Of a stretch of DNA of 64,000 nt, positions 1-14,200 are shown piece after piece (positions within the stretch are counted from its first letter, which is position 1; the number at the start of each line of letters is the position of its first letter). The position numbers were made by a program, and so were the translations under genes. The notes under the pieces were generated by a model. The model searched no databases. It had not been told where the DNA came from and saw only the letters and a program-made list of their open reading frames with translations. The DNA lies in the NCBI GenBank assembly GCA_018873225.1, contig JAEILZ010000006.1, positions 1,612,001-1,676,000 of the forward strand. Direction: 5' to 3'. This DNA comes from [Phialemoniopsis] sp. UDSM-2020 (Eukaryota; Ascomycota; Sordariomycetes; Thyridiales; Thyridiaceae).

Positions 1-301
1 ACTGGCTGGGTCCCCGGAGCCCCAGCAGGGGAGCTGCTCTGCTCTGCTTGCATCCATTAGCCTACCGTACCTAGACTAAGAGTAGTGCCTGCGGGGTCAG
101 TCGAAAGCCGCCATGCCATCGTCCGCGCCGCCCGCCCTGTCCGCTCTTTCGGTGTCGCCGCGCGCAAAGGGGTCACGATCTCGCACCGGATTGGCCCGGG
201 GCCCTGAGGTGCGTGCGTACTAGTGTCGCAGGCACATATTCAAACCCCCTCTTTCTTCTGCTGTCCGTAGGGCTGAGGAGAAAAGGCCCGAGGGAGGAGG
301 G

Positions 302-317
302 GATTGATTGATTGATT
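302..317. repeat. (GATT)4 tetranucleotide microsatellite
   Basis: Four perfect tandem copies of GATT. It is short and has no evident function. Confidence 0.9.
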
Positions 318-1444
318 GAGAGTCTTTGCGAATATCGCTTGTGATTTTGATACCTCGCAGCTCTGTACCTTTTTCCTTTTCCCGCCTTTTACGGGCATGT
401 TACTCTTTGATGTTTGCCAATGCTCTTGGCTCCACGTATGAGCCCAAGGGGAAGGTGAATGCGCGTGTGTTAGTCATGCCGGGGGGCCATGGTTTTTGGG
501 GGTTGCATTGATGGTTCGTTGATGGTTTGATGTGTGCTGCCCATTTGACCTAGCAGGTACCTCCTATCTTTACATGCCCAGCTCCAATGTGCACATCTGT
601 TAAGGGGGTTCGCTCCTTTTTATGAGTGGGCTTAAGAGGATTTGAAAGACGCGAAATCAGGCGCCAGGTTTTTGGCCCGTCTGGGCATTTCTGCTTGGCA
701 GAGGTAATCGGGTTTAAGGGACAACCAGAGGCTTCGATCTCCGACAATTGGGGCCTCGACCCATGGCGGCGAGATCTTTGGTACGTGTCGATCCCAATGG
801 TGCGGATTCAGACAGCTTAACCCCGCCAGACTTTGCCAGCTCCCTGTAAAGCCCGACAAAAACAGCGTAGCCTTCCAATGCTCGGTTCCTGGTCGGGTCC
901 GGCCGCCAACGTCCTAAAACCAATGCGGGCGTTGGACGGCCGATGCTGCGTCTTGGCCGGGATCGTGGTTCGAGTCACCTATCTTGCACACGCTACAGGC
1001 TGCGATTTCCACGACTTGGAATGACAAATGCCGAAGGGGCACATCTCTGCTCGAAAGATCTCGCCATAGTGGTGTATGTAGCTGGGGAGGGATGGGATCA
1101 TGCATGCAGGGTCTTTTCCCCAGAAGTGGGTGTTTGGGTCTCAGATGTGCTTCCCCTATCGTGACTGATATCGTTTCCGCCATGCTGCTGTGCCACATGT
1201 CCAATCTGTAGGCTATTGCTCATGGCTGTACATGCAGCAGCAGTATCGACCAACGTTCCCCCAGCGGAGTGGCTCCGACTTGGGCGATGATATCGCCGGC
1301 AGTCTTGATCCCGCTTGACGCGATGGCAAAAAGGAGCAGATAGATCAGTCTGGCATTGAATGTTCGGATATTGCAGGTCAAAACACCTGCCGAAGCTCAG
1401 GAGTGGTTGATCCTTTCGCCTACGCTTCGGTCCCGGATGGTCTC

Positions 1445-1461
1445 AGGGTGAACGTCACCCT
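1445..1461. repeat. Perfect 7-bp inverted repeat with 3-nt centre
   Basis: The arms AGGGTGA and TCACCCT flank ACG. A dyad of this size fits a binding site for a dimeric regulator, but no factor can be named and it may be chance in an 8-kb region. Confidence 0.4.
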
Positions 1462-4400
1462 AGGGCCACGACGGCCGGCAGATACGGAGTCCCTGGGCTT
1501 TTAGCCACCTAGAATCTAGAAGCTACTCAGACGAGCCTTGAGGCTCTTCTTACAGAGTGAATAGAAACCCTAGAGCGCTGTGAAACGTTGAACAGCGCCC
1601 CCAAACATCACTGGACCAGGCACTGAGGCATTCTTTTTAGACCGAAATCTGGGGGAGAGTCCATCTCGTACTCTTTGCCATTTCGAGATGCTGGTACGAA
1701 GTACATACGTACATCACAGAAAAGGCGGCCCACAAGGCTAGGTGTCACCAGTCGATCAGTCCGCCATTCTGCGGGATACAGGCGAAATGACCGGCGACCT
1801 GGGGCCAATGCTGTCTGTCGTGACAGAGACACACGGTGTTTATCGCAGCGAGTCGCAACACTCGCCAGTGCTGGCAACGACTAGGTACTGGGGTTGAAGA
1901 TGGAATGGAAGGGCGGGTTGGGCTTGGCTGGAGTGCTGGGATGGCGGACGATGCGGCGGCGCAGCAATTACAGGGTGCGACTACCCATGCTACCGTTCCA
2001 CAGAAAGAGCGGGCGGTAGGTGACTTAGCTTTATTGGGGTACCGAGAAGCACCTGGACCCACTCCGCCTTTCCAGAGTGTAGATGCTGCTGTTGCCAGCA
2101 CGAAATGGCGGGCGACCAGGGCCCGGACAGGGGTCGCCCTTTTGGCTCGTGGAGTCGTGGGACAGAACAGGCATACAGGCTCCCTGGCCCCTCGTCCAAT
2201 CCAGAGAGGCTGTTCTCTTGTTTCAAACCCACCCGCCGTCGCTTTTTTCCAATCTTGTTCCCTACTACGACTAGTTACAACGACACAATGCATTTGCTTC
2301 TGTTGTCTCTTTCCCTTGTACGATCCACCTGGTACCTTCCTCGCCTTTGGGAGTAAATTGGCAATTACAGTTGCACAATTGATCATGCATGCAAAGTCAC
2401 CGTATCAACCATGTACCTCGTTCTTTGCCTTCGAGACAATGACGTGACGGTACTTCGCTCGAAAAGCAGCCAATCCCATCGCACCAAAGCCATGGGCGGG
2501 CCGTCCGTTTTGCTCGCTCCACCACAGTAGCCTGGAGCCCACCTGCCTCCAGCACCGTTTTGCACCACCTGGGAAATTTGCCCTCTTTGTTTTATCGCTA
2601 CAGACACGCCAGACCCCCTCCTGCCGCCACACCACACTTTACAATTCACACACAGAGATCTTCATATGCAGCAAGGTACTGACTTTGGCTTGGTAACCCG
2701 CCATGTCGTCCCCCCAAGTTATCTGTATGCACCGGATTAGTGATCCCAAGGGACCGGAAACTACTGTAACTACAGGCACACAAGGTCATCGCAATCGCGC
2801 TCTCCAAAACGGCATGACCGAGCGCTAATGTTGAACGTTGTCGCAGCAGATCGTCTTGTGCTATCAAATCGTCCTGACAGCGTCATATGCTTGTATCTCT
2901 TAAACCACTGACCGCGATAGCTTGTGCCATTCAGGGCACATTCATCATCGACCTGCGTCAAGCGTCCTACCTTTTCGAACTCTATCGAGCTGCAGCCGTC
3001 GCACTCGGAATGGCGAGGACGGATATTGTACCGCCCAAAACTACCTATTGGGGTTGGCTAGCTGGCTGTTCCTTCCCAAGACATCCGTGCTCATGGCTTG
3101 GATGTCGATCCTCCCCCAGAGCTTATCTCTGTCTCTCTCTCTCCAGGCTGTCGTTCGTCTCGATCCGACACGCAATATTGCAATGCTTAGTCGAAAGACA
3201 CTGTTTCCCCCTTTGAGGAATGATAGCTCGACCAGATTGGATTGATCAAACAAAAAAGGGCTGACAAATTGATCGGCTCGGCGATGCATGATCCCCTTAC
3301 CCCTGTCCAAACAACCCCAGGACTCTGGTTTGACACGACCGCAACCCCGGGTCAGCCACTAAACCCCTCTGGAGAATAGGGCAGCTCCAAAAGGGTTTGG
3401 GGGCACCTCAGGATCAGACGCTCGTGTTGGACAAGCAGCAGTTTGATGCGCCTAAACTTGCGGCGTGGCAGCATCTCGGCCAAATAAAACAGCTTCCCTA
3501 GACGCAGAAACAGGCGCCCTGTTCCCTGCCCGTCAATGAAGGGGGCTCCAAAATAACCTTGGAACCGTCACCCAGTCAGGGCTTAGCAGGGCTGGGCAGT
3601 GAGGCAGGTGCTACTCCGTAGACAACAAGCCCGCTAACTTTTTGAGTTTTGGTTACCCGTTTCCGCTGGAGCCCCGGGGAGATGCGTTGAAGCTTAACGC
3701 CGTTGCTGGGAGAGCCTCTCTCCGGATCTTCGACTCGATAGACCGGCTCACTCATTAGAGTGAATACGCATTTCGCAAATCCTACTATGACGAATCCCTA
3801 CACCTTGGTCGAGGCGAAGCCTCTCATCTCTCGTCTTCGACAGCCCACCCTAAGATCTGACGACGTCATTCTACAGAAGCTTGGCCTCAAACGGAAATCC
3901 GTTGGATCTGTTTAACCCCGTAGCTCTCTATCTCGAGTGTCGGAGTTTCACCGCCAACCCCGACCGTTCGTTTCGACTCTTGTCTCCCTTTCCAGGAATT
4001 CAAAGTACAAGGAGGCGCATGCACTTGCTTCAATTGGAGCACCCGGGCAACGTTGGGAAGTGTGACCATGGATCACGTACCCGAGTGTCTCCATCTCGCA
4101 CGCTGTTGGTATCACCACGCGGCCGAGTCGCCGAGCTGTGTTACTCAAAAGTCATGTTAACTTCCTATCCGGGGAACATCTCAATCTGGCCGCATTGATG
4201 CCTGCTTGCGACGGTATGGCAGTTCACTCCGGCTCTGCCTCGTACGGAGGGTTTCATCACACGATGTCCTCCGTGCCATCGTTTTTTTAACATCTCCCAA
4301 AGAGATGGTCTGTCAATATGACCACGCCAGAAGTTTGCATATACGAGCCAAGCGGCAGATCTGCACAACTTCGCACAGAGCTTCTCCAACACGAGTTGGC

Positions 4401-7400
4401 AGTGGCAGTGACCGTCATTCCTCCTTGGCTCATTTGATGCATTGAAACAGCAACGACGATAGTCCACGTAGGATTGTTGCTTCTGCTTCCTTGATTCTGC
4501 CCCTGTTCATCACACAGATCCTTTCTATATTGACTCAAGGGGACGGCCTCTAATTGAGTGGTGACAAACGAGCCGGCCAATGATACAACACAATGGGCCA
4601 GAGCAGGGCACCCGCAGCACTTACCGCTGTGTCGCGCAGACGTGGCTCTCAATTGGGTGCCATGGCGCGCTCTGCTGCTCTGAACCTTGCCAGGTTGTTT
4701 GGAAAAACCCCCCGAAGTCGAGGGGAGCGGAGAGCGGAGAACGGAGCTCTCCATGCGAAGCTTCGCCGCAAAGTTGCGTCACCGTGAAAGATAACCCCCA
4801 AATCGGCTAGGCTGCCAGATTGTCTCCGAGCCGTCCAATCCTGCACACCTTGTTTTTGACGTATTGGGCGTATCTGTCTGGCTCATCGGCGAGGGTGTGG
4901 TCGAGGCTCTCGGTGACGAACGATGCGAGTCCGAGAATCCCGCCTTCTGTGACATATGCAAACATACGTAGGTGTGTTGTCCCTGCGGAGCGCCACGATC
5001 AACACCCCATCATGTTGGACCTCGAAACGCTTTCTAGATTAAAGAGGACTGCCACCGTTCTGCCTCAGTTTTGTGTTCTTGTGTCACTCATCTCTATGCT
5101 GGGCTGGGGGTTGCTTTCTTGGCGGTACTTTCAGCTCTCTGTCCAACCCCACCTTGGCGTCTTGTCGTGGAAGCTCTAGAAAGCTCTACGGCGTTTTGAA
5201 ACCAACGCCTCTCGAACGATTGCCAGTTGGCTCAGAATGACCCTCTGCCAACGAAGCCGAACGAACCCCCAAGGCACCAGCCAGGGCTTCCAGTGTTGCT
5301 GTTCTGCTTGGGCGCGTACGGAGTAGTCCATGTCTCTCTGCAGGGCATCGGATCCCAAAGAGAAACGTTCAGCCCCCAACCCGCTGTTGGCGACGCCCAA
5401 TTGGCGCAGAACCATCAAAGCAAGGTCCTACGACCAAAGGGCTGGCTGAAACAGCCTGGACGGCGCATGCGGCACAGCGCCTGGGGTTGTTTACGTTCAA
5501 GAGAAGACCGGTCTCGAATTGGCCGAAAGTATTCGGATTTGGCAACACGGCAGATTGGAGGGGCAATGTTGCGCAACGCCATGAATCTCCGGTCTCCAAA
5601 GGGCGTTTGATGCTGCGGCACCATGTCCACGTTTTTCGCTTTCGCATAGGAAGAGAGAACCGTTTCTTGAGGGGTGGGAGAGAAAGCGACCTGCCACAGA
5701 GTCTTGTCACGGGAAAGCCCTTGATACTCCACGATACATGCATAACCCCAGATACCTTTCGCAGGCTTTCTCGGCGACGGCGACCACGGATCGAAGCACG
5801 ACCGTAGGCCAGCGCAAAGCTGAAGAAGAGTGCTCGGCGTTTTACCTGCTGCGCACAAACGCCATCGCCAAGGCTCATGCGTTCAAAGTGATAGCCGTCC
5901 CTTGGGCTTGCTGTCACTGACTGTGGTAATGGTGGTGGTGATGCAAGCCTCTGGCGAAACTGGCACCCTTCGGTCAGCTGCTTTGGGTTAATGATATAGC
6001 CCTGGCATCTGCATATTAACCTCCAGCACAACAGCGGCTCCGGCCGGGATTGGTGGACAGGACAGCGGCGTCGCCGCCGCCCTTTAGCGATTGCGCATCT
6101 GTCTTGTTCGGCGCAGAGGACGTACGTATGTGCTGGGCCACGGGGAAAGGCACACAGCACACTGTCAACGGGCCGTTTACTTGTTATCCTCGTGTGCAAT
6201 GTTACCTACTTTGTGCCCTGGCTGGCTGGCTGCTTGCTCGCAGGCTCTCCCCAAACCTTTGCTCTTTGACGATGCGGTTCGCGATAGTTGGTCCGAAAGA
6301 GTTGTCTGTAAGTGTGTGTGTCACCCAAGGAACTGCCGCCCGCCACTTGATCGAGCACCGCCTCCGAGGCAGCACAGGTCGCCGTCCTTGGGCTCCCCGC
6401 GGGGACTACGACCTAACTACATGATCTGTGTCCGAAGGCAGCGCCTGCTATCGCCATGTTTGGCGAAATACATGGCATCGAGGTATCAAAAGAATCCCAC
6501 GATCTGTCTACATCCCAGAAGGAATACCATCCCAGCTCTGTGACAATATGACCACGACCCCTGCAAAAGAGTCATTGACCCAAGATCCCCGACCTCTCAT
6601 CTCTTCTTTACGTAAGGACCTTATCTCGTCTTCTTTCTCTCCGCCGTCCTCTGTCCCCAATGGGGATCTCGTTGACCCGAGAAACCCAGCCAGCCGGAGG
6701 GCGGGAGGCGGCGGCCGCGCGACGGGGTCCCCCCGCCCATCTCGCATCGCTGCTGCTGGCTGGGTTTTTCGAAACGACTACCCTGAATGGGAGCTATCCC
6801 CGTAGGGCTGAAATGGAGGGCGTAAGCACTACAAACAACAACCACATCTCGGCTTTCTCTCGATCCACTAGGTATGGGAAAGTATGTACATAGAAGAAAC
6901 AGAAACCCGGCGAGCCGGTATTGCGGTCCATCGGCGAGAAGCGTCACGCACCCGCTTGCCGCGCCACACCCCTTGCTTTGCTTTGCTCGTTCACGATGCG
7001 ATTCTGGCCAACCGTTTCGAGGTGTTTCCTTCGTCCCAAAGTAGCTTCATTTTGTGATAGCCTTCCCGCACGCACTTGCCCCGCTAGAGGCCGCCGCCGC
7101 CGCCGTCACAACTGCAACGTTTGACCAAACAGGCGGGCATATGCGCGACCCACCCGCCACCAGGGGTTGCCTAAAGAGCGGGAAAAGAGTATGTGCAGAA
7201 GAGCGGCGAGACATCGTTTGTTTAGAGTGAGTTGGGTCTCTCGTCTCTACCGAGAAGCGGGCATGACGATCTTTGTGTGCCGTTGCAAAAAGAGCGGACG
7301 GACGCGATGTAGTTTACAGTGTAAGGCCGCCAGGGTAGCGTACCCACGGGATCAGACAAGGGAAGATCATCCCCCCACAGCATGCACACGCAAAGCCCCC

Positions 7401-8217
7401 CCCCCAAGGGCACGCCCGCCAGTGTAAGGAGTGTAGAACCCCAACTTGGTGTGGAAATGGCGGGATCGGGTTGGAGTTCGAGTGGGATGTGACACACACT
7501 GTGACGCGGGGAGGCACCAACAGCCCCTGTGGGTTTGATTTTGGTCTCTGTTTAAGCTCCGATATGTAGGGAAGGGGTTTTGGTTCTTCGGTGACGGTAC
7601 ACAGGACCGAGAGTCGGTGGAACGCAAGCACCGCATGGCCAGAACAAGAGACGGAGAGTGAGCGAGGGACATAGTGAGAGCATAGGGCATGCCGGGTGAT
7701 GACTGAGCACGCGCATGGCGTTCTTGATGTTGGCAAGCATGCTGTGTCGCTCGCCGTGGTCAAGTCACGAGCTCGACACCTTTGCCGGCGACAGCGTTAC
7801 GGACAAGACCGCTAAACCTCAGGAGGAGAAGTCCGGACGGCAAAGTAGGGCTAAAGATCAATGAATCAATTACACCTATGTTCGTATAGGCGAAAAGGAG
7901 CCCTGGTGGATGCACAATAATACACAGCAAAGTCTCTTGACTGACGATATTTGCAAGTTCCAAAGTCAAACCCTCTCCCCCTTTTTGTGGCATCAATCCC
8001 TTAACGATGAAGGTTCTCCTTCCAAGCAATGCCTGTCCATGTAGCAAAACCTAGCCCACCAGACCACCGTCCGTGAAAATGACAAAAGAAACGCATTAAA
8101 ATGTGATTGCATGTGTAGAACAGCTCTGGATCATCTCTTGATCGCCTCTCCTCGTAGAGTAAATCATAGCATGCATTCCCCAACATGCCATATTCTCCCT
8201 CCGTATCCTACACACAC

Positions 8218-11200
8218 TTAGTGACCGCCCGGGCCGCCGCCTCTCGGTCTCTTCGTGTTTCCAGCGCCAACTTCCGAGTCGTTTCTCGGCCGCTTGTTGC
8301 CTGGCGCAAAGTTGTCTGCGTTGGGATTCAGCGAACCGCTTGCATTTCGGTTCTGGCCACGACCCCGGGCTGCGGCTGCACCGCGCGGACCAGCCTGATA
8401 GAGCCCTCCTCTAGGGGGGGCGCCGCGACCTGCAGAGCCTCTACCAGCTCCGGGAACGGGAATGCCACTTCCGCCAGGGACAGGGATACCGCTTCGTACC
8501 GGGCCGCCACCGGGCTGGTTCTGTTGAGCGGCGCCTGTTTGTGGTTGCTGCTGGGCAGCAGCGAACGGGTTGTTCGGGGCCGGGGTTGGCTTGTTTGACG
8601 GTTGCGCCGCGAAAGGATTGTTCGAAGCAGGAGCCGCGGCTGCGCCTGGGGGAGCTGTCGCTGGCGCTCCGGCCTTCGTCTGGGTAGCAGCAGCCGATGC
8701 GAGTTGCGGTTTGTTTTCACCACCGCTGGGAGCAGCCGTTGGAGTCGGTGCTGCGGGCGTCGCTATAGAATAGGTTAGCTCTTGCAAAGTTGCTCGTAGA
8801 GGAGGCAGAAACATACCAGGACCACCAGCCGGTGCTGGAGCCTGTTTGGCAGCAGCGGGCGTAGCGGGTGCGGGCTTTGCGACCTTGGCAATGGCCCAGA
8901 CCTCCCCAACAGGGCGTTGAGGAGTCGTGTCGGCTGCGGTCTGGACGACCTCGATCTTAGCATTGGCGGCCTTGAACTTATTATCAGCCATGTTGATGCG
9001 GAGAGACGCCTTCTTCTCGGCCATCATCTGGCCTTGTTCTCGGGCCTCCTTGAGCTTTCCCTCGTACTCCGTCTTGAGGTTCTGCTCGACCTCCTCCTGG
9101 ATCTTCTTCGTCTCCATTTCGACCTTCTTCTTGATATTGCTCGTAACAATGCTCTTGATAGTCGCATTCTTTGCCAGCAAATCACGAGTATCCGCGTCGC
9201 TGAGGTTGGCCAGATCTGCTACACTCGAGGTACCGGTAGCTGGAGTCTGTGGAACCGCTGCATCAGTCTGCTTGGACGGAGTGGCAGGCACAGGCTTCTG
9301 GTCGGTGGTCGCAGATGCATTCTCAGCAGCCCAGATCTTCTTTTCTTGCTCAAGTCGAAGGTTGTATTCCTCCTGAAGCTGCGCCTTCGCCTCCTCGAGA
9401 CTCTGCAATTGTTGCTCCTTGGACTCCTTCAGTCGTTTGTTAAGGGCCTCCTTCATCTTGTTGGACCTCTCCTTGACAGTCTCGTCCATCTTGTCCTCGA
9501 TCTGCTTAGCCTTCTCCGCAAACTCGGCAGCCTTCGCCTCTGCTGCTGCGATCTTCTCCTCAAGCGCCTTGCGCTCCTCTTCGCTCAGACCAGAGGATAC
9601 TGCCGGAGCCTGAGGAATGTCCGAGCCATTCTGCATGGTTGCATCCTCATCGACGGTAGGGTGTTGTTGCGATTGGGCTGCCGCCTGTGCTTGCTGCAGT
9701 GCTTGGTCGCGCTCTGCGATTGCCGTTGCCAATTGAGAGCGGAGATTGTCCAGTTCAGCCTCCATCTCTGCCTTCTGTGCCGTGACAGTCTCAAGCTCGT
9801 TGCGCAGGTTAGACACGGTTTCCTGCCATTCAGCGTTGTCACCGGTATTGGCTGTTGGCGGCGCGACTGGCTCGGGTGGCGGCGTTGCAACGGAATCCCG
9901 TGTTCGCGAGTTGGCCTGCTCCTGCAAGGCGCTGGCCTCGGCCCGGACCGTCTCCAGCTCCTTCTCGGCCGTAGCAAGCTGCTCCGTGGTGTTGTTGAGC
10001 TGTTCTTGTATCTCCGACTTCTGAGTATTGAGGTCCCGAATCTTTTCACTTTGTTCACGTGCTTTGTTCTTGGCCTGTTCGACGATCTTGCCTCGTGTCT
10101 CCTTCCAACCATTACGCTCAGTCTCCAAGCTGGCCTCTAGCTCCTGAACCTTTTGCTTCAATGACTCCTCGGTTTGCTTCAGCGAGTCACGCTCAGCTTG
10201 AAGGTCGGTGATGGTGGACTTCAGCTGTTCCATCTCGGCGGGGTCACTCTGGCCGTACTTGGACAGAATGCCTTCGGTCCTCTTCTGCCACCTGTCTCGG
10301 TCCTCTTGCACCTGCTTGAGTTCTTCTTCGACAAAACTCTTTTGGTTCTCGAGCTCCGAGACTCTTGCATCCAGAGGCTGTATCCTGCTCTCGAGCTCCA
10401 CGATCCTGGCAGTCTTCTGGACAAGTTGAGCTTGGGCTTGTTGTGTTTCATTTCGAAGAGTGACGTTGCTCTCGCGGATCAGATTCAGCTCATTGAGCTT
10501 GTTCATCAACTCTTGATGCGTCAGTGATGCGCGGTTGCTGTCGGCCTGTTGATGGCGCTCCTGCTCAAGTTTGAGACGTGCCTCATCAAGCTGGGACTGA
10601 GAATACTCGAGTTGCTGCTGCAACCTCTTGGCCTCCTGGCTCTTGATCTCGAATTGGACTTCGAGAATCTCCTTCTCGCGCCTCAGGTAGTTGTTCAATT
10701 CGCGCAAGCCTTCCGTAGCAGTATCAGCTCCTGCAGAGGGGGTTGCGGGGCCGGTATCGCCGATCGAGGCGCGGTTCTGTTGAAGGGTGGTGATCTGTGC
10801 TGTGACGTTCTCGAGTTGCTGGTGAAGCAGCTTGTTCTGCGCGTTCGCATCCTCTCTTCGGGCCTTAAGCTCAGAAATCTCCTGCTCGAATTGCTGGCGG
10901 CGCTCCTCCCAAGAGGCCTCATCTTGGGCGAGCATGACCTTGGCAGACTCTGCCTCCGACTTCCAAGTGGCCGCGTCCGTCTTCAGCTGGTGGTATTCGG
11001 CACGCATTTCTCGCAGCTGCGTTGTTACGCTTGCATGCGCGACAAGCTCGTTCTCGTAGTCCTGTTGAGCCTTGGCAGCAATCTCAGCTTGCTCCCGCAG
11101 GTCAGATTGATGCCACTTGGCAGATTCTTTGAACTTGTCTTCCTCATCTTTCAGACGTGCAATCTCCGCTTGTAGTATTTTCTTTTCATCCTCGTGTTTC

Positions 11201-14200
11201 CTAGACACGTCGGCTTGAGAATCGCGGACGGTGGAGAGCTCCTTGTTGGTATTGACGAGCTCTGTCGAGATTGCCTCAACCCGTTGCTCCAATTCCTTGA
11301 TTTTGGCTTCCCGGGCATTCACGGTCGAGTCCATCTCAGCCTGGTAGGATTCATAAGATGACCGGATATTTTCGAGGTCATCCTCATGATCCTTGGCAAG
11401 CTGCTTGAATGATTCAGCCTCGGCTCTGGCGCTCTCTAACTGAGACCTGGTCAGGTCCAGCTCGCGCTTGAGATCCGACACTTCCTCCTCCAATTCCTGG
11501 ATGCGAGCTTCCGAATCGTCTTCGTCAGCAGTGGCTGGTGCGACTGGTGCCCTGGGTGTTGGTCGCGGTTGCAAACGTTGCGTGCGCTCTTCTGCACTCC
11601 TGAGCTCAATTGTGAGCTCGTCGACACGCGCCTGTAGGTGATCGCGGCTGGTTTTGGTTGCAACCAGGTCTTCCTTGGTCTTGCTGATACCTTGCATGAG
11701 CTCCTCAATGCGCTTTGAGGCAGCCTGGGCTTCGAACTCCTTGCGGAGCTGGAGGTTTTTCGCCTCCTCAACTTCTTCAGACAGCTTGCGCTTGGTGGTA
11801 TTGAGTTCAGTCTCGAGATTATCGACTTGTGTTTGTAGTCGTCGCTTTGCGTCAGCGTCATCGAGCTCGCGCTGATTCTGAATGGTCTGCTGAGTCGCAA
11901 GTAGTTGGTTGAGACGAGCCTTCTCCTGCGACAGGCCCTCGTTGTCCGAGTTGAGCCGCTCCTGGATACCCTTCCAGAGCGTCTTCTCAGCCTTGAGATT
12001 CGCATTCTCGCTTCGCAGGCTTTCAACTTGACCTCGAACTTCAACAAGATCCTCGGCAACCTGCTGCGTGCGGACATCCTGCTTGGCGGCAGACTCGGAA
12101 AGCTGTTGGTTGCGCTTCTGCAACTCTTTGTTCTCAGTCTGCAGGGCTGCGAAGTTGGAATGCAGCATGTCATAACGCTCAGAGGCAAGCTGCAGCTGGC
12201 TCTGCAGTCTGGCAATGTCCGCCTGGAGCGTGTTCTTCTCTGCCGAGAGCTTGTCGGCCTGCTCGCGTAAGGTTTGTCGGTCTACGCCTTGCTCCTGGCG
12301 GTAGGCATCGAAGTTGTTCTGCAGCTCTCTCAGTGCGATTGTGAGATCGCCCTCGTCAACAGTAGAGGTCTGTTCGATGCTAGCGAGTACCTCCCTGTGA
12401 CTGCCGTCGATGGAGTTGCCGAGAACGGAATTGATTTCAGCGGCGCTAGCTTTCTGTTGCAGAAGACGACGGAACATGTCTCGCTCGGTCATGTAGCTCT
12501 TCAGTCGGAGATTCACAGAGTGAGACTCATCCTGGAGCTTAACCACAGTCTCCCGAAGCTTCTCGAGCTCTTCATGGTCACTAGCAGCCTGCTGCTGCTT
12601 GGCCAGCTCCTCCTCACTCTCCATCTTACTGACCATCTCGCGAACCACCTTGGTCAGTTCCTCATTCTGTTGCTGCAGCTCGTAGACATTCTTGAATGCA
12701 ATAAACCTCTCTGAGACGAATTGCTGCGCATCAGACATGTCATCGAGTGAGTTCTCAGCAACCTCGCCCTTTTGTAGGCGTTGGAATTGACGGAGCTCGT
12801 CCTCAGTGAGTTGGTCGAGACCCTTCTCCTGTGCCTGTAAGTTGAAGACAAGCAGCTGGATTTGGGTGCTGAGATCCCTCAGCTGAACACGGAGTATCTT
12901 GATTTCAGACTGAGCAGCGTTATTGGCTGACTCCGCCTTCCTAGCGGCTTTCTTGGCGATATCGCGTTCTTGATAGCTCTCATCAGCGATGCGAGTCATC
13001 TGGACATTCTCGTTCCGTAATCGCTCTGCTTCTTGCTGAAGGTCGTCGATTTCTGGGCCCTTAGCTTCCAACGCTGTCATCATCTCGTCGAGCTCTTGCG
13101 ACAGCTGCTGAGTGCGGCGTCGCTCGTTGTTGAGGTCGGCCTTGACCCTGTACAACTCATCCATAGCCTGGGTAGCACTGATGGTAGACTTGCCCAGGCG
13201 TATGGAACCCGGTGTTCCAAAAGGCGAAGCAGCTCGTATTTGAGATCCATTGCGCATGGGTGTCTGAGGGGCAGATTCAGGTGGCGGACGTAATCGGAGT
13301 TGTTCGTTCTCTGCCTGGAGCTTTTGAAACTCTTGTTCGGTGGTTTCGAGTACACTCTGGACCTGCTCGAGGTCCTTCCGGATTCGGCGGATCTCGTCCG
13401 CGCTATCATCTTTGACCTGCTCAAGTCTCAACTCGACTTCCTTGAGCCGATTGCGGTGTGTCTCGGTCTGCTGCTCCTTCAGCTCGACCAAGCGCCGTGA
13501 CGACTCGATCTCAGCCTTGAAACCTTCTTCGCTTCTAGCTGCCGATTCCTGAAGCTGTTGTACCTTGGAAAGGGAGTCGTCTAGCTTTCTCTGGGCATCC
13601 TCAAGTCGCGAGCGGAGCTGCTGTTCGCTTCGGGTGAGTGAGTCGATTCTTGAGTTGGCTTCCTCGTTCAGACGTTGAAGTTCGGCAATGCGGGCACCCT
13701 TCTCCTTCCGATACTTGAGGGCGTCGTTGCTCTTAGTCTTGAGTTCGGTCTCGAGCCAATCCGCGTTTTTCTTGGCAAACTCCAGCTCTTGCTGAAGAGA
13801 TGACTCGCGGAACTTGGCACTGTTGGCTGTCGCCTGAGCAGCTTGAACATTCTGTTGAAGGGCGGCGAGGTCCTGGTTGAGCTTCAAATTCTTCTGGTGC
13901 TGCTTCTGGAGCTCTTCCGAGAGCTCGGCGTTTGCCGAGTTCTTGGCATCCAAGATGGCAAGAGTATCTCGGTTTGATGTCTCGAGGGAAATAATGCGCG
14001 AGCGCAGCGTGTCGATCTCGGAGTTGGATGTAGTGCTCGACGACTTCAAAATTTGGAGCTCGTTTTCGATTGCCTGCCGCGCATTTTCTGAAGAAGTCGA
14101 GGGTCAGATATCATTACGAATGCATTTTCGGCATCACAAGTGAAAAGAAATGTGCTTGAAGGGAAACAATCGCTTCGACTCAGCTTACCTTCTGCCTGCA

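Larger units (their letters stand above)
1..8217. other. Long region with no supportable gene
   Basis: I read both strands for conserved motifs and for splice-joined frames and found none. The longest open frames here (for example 1745-2386 minus, 1836-2447 plus, 5369-6199 minus) overlap each other on opposite strands, are low in recognisable motifs and look like chance frames. I saw no tRNA-like cloverleaf or 5S signature. The stretch is patchily GC-rich with short simple repeats such as a GCC run near 7090 and a GGCT run near 6220. It may hold regulatory DNA or a non-coding transcript for a gene left of the window, but the sequence alone does not show it. Confidence 0.6.

Noticed and set aside
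961..985. GGTTCGAGTC resembling a tRNA T-arm
   Set aside because: No matching stem bases, no A-box at the right distance and no cloverleaf could be drawn.
1745..2447. Overlapping frames of 213 codons (minus) and 203 codons (plus)
   Set aside because: They overlap on opposite strands, with no motifs, no credible introns and no supporting context.
5369..6199. 276-codon minus-strand frame
   Set aside because: It is Arg/Pro/Ser-rich with no recognisable domain and several overlapping frames on both strands. Chance is the simplest explanation.
8917..10140. 407-codon plus-strand frame, Leu/Arg-rich
   Set aside because: It is the antisense shadow of the nucleoporin coiled-coil exon, where Gln/Glu/Lys codons read as Leu/Phe/Ser on the other strand.
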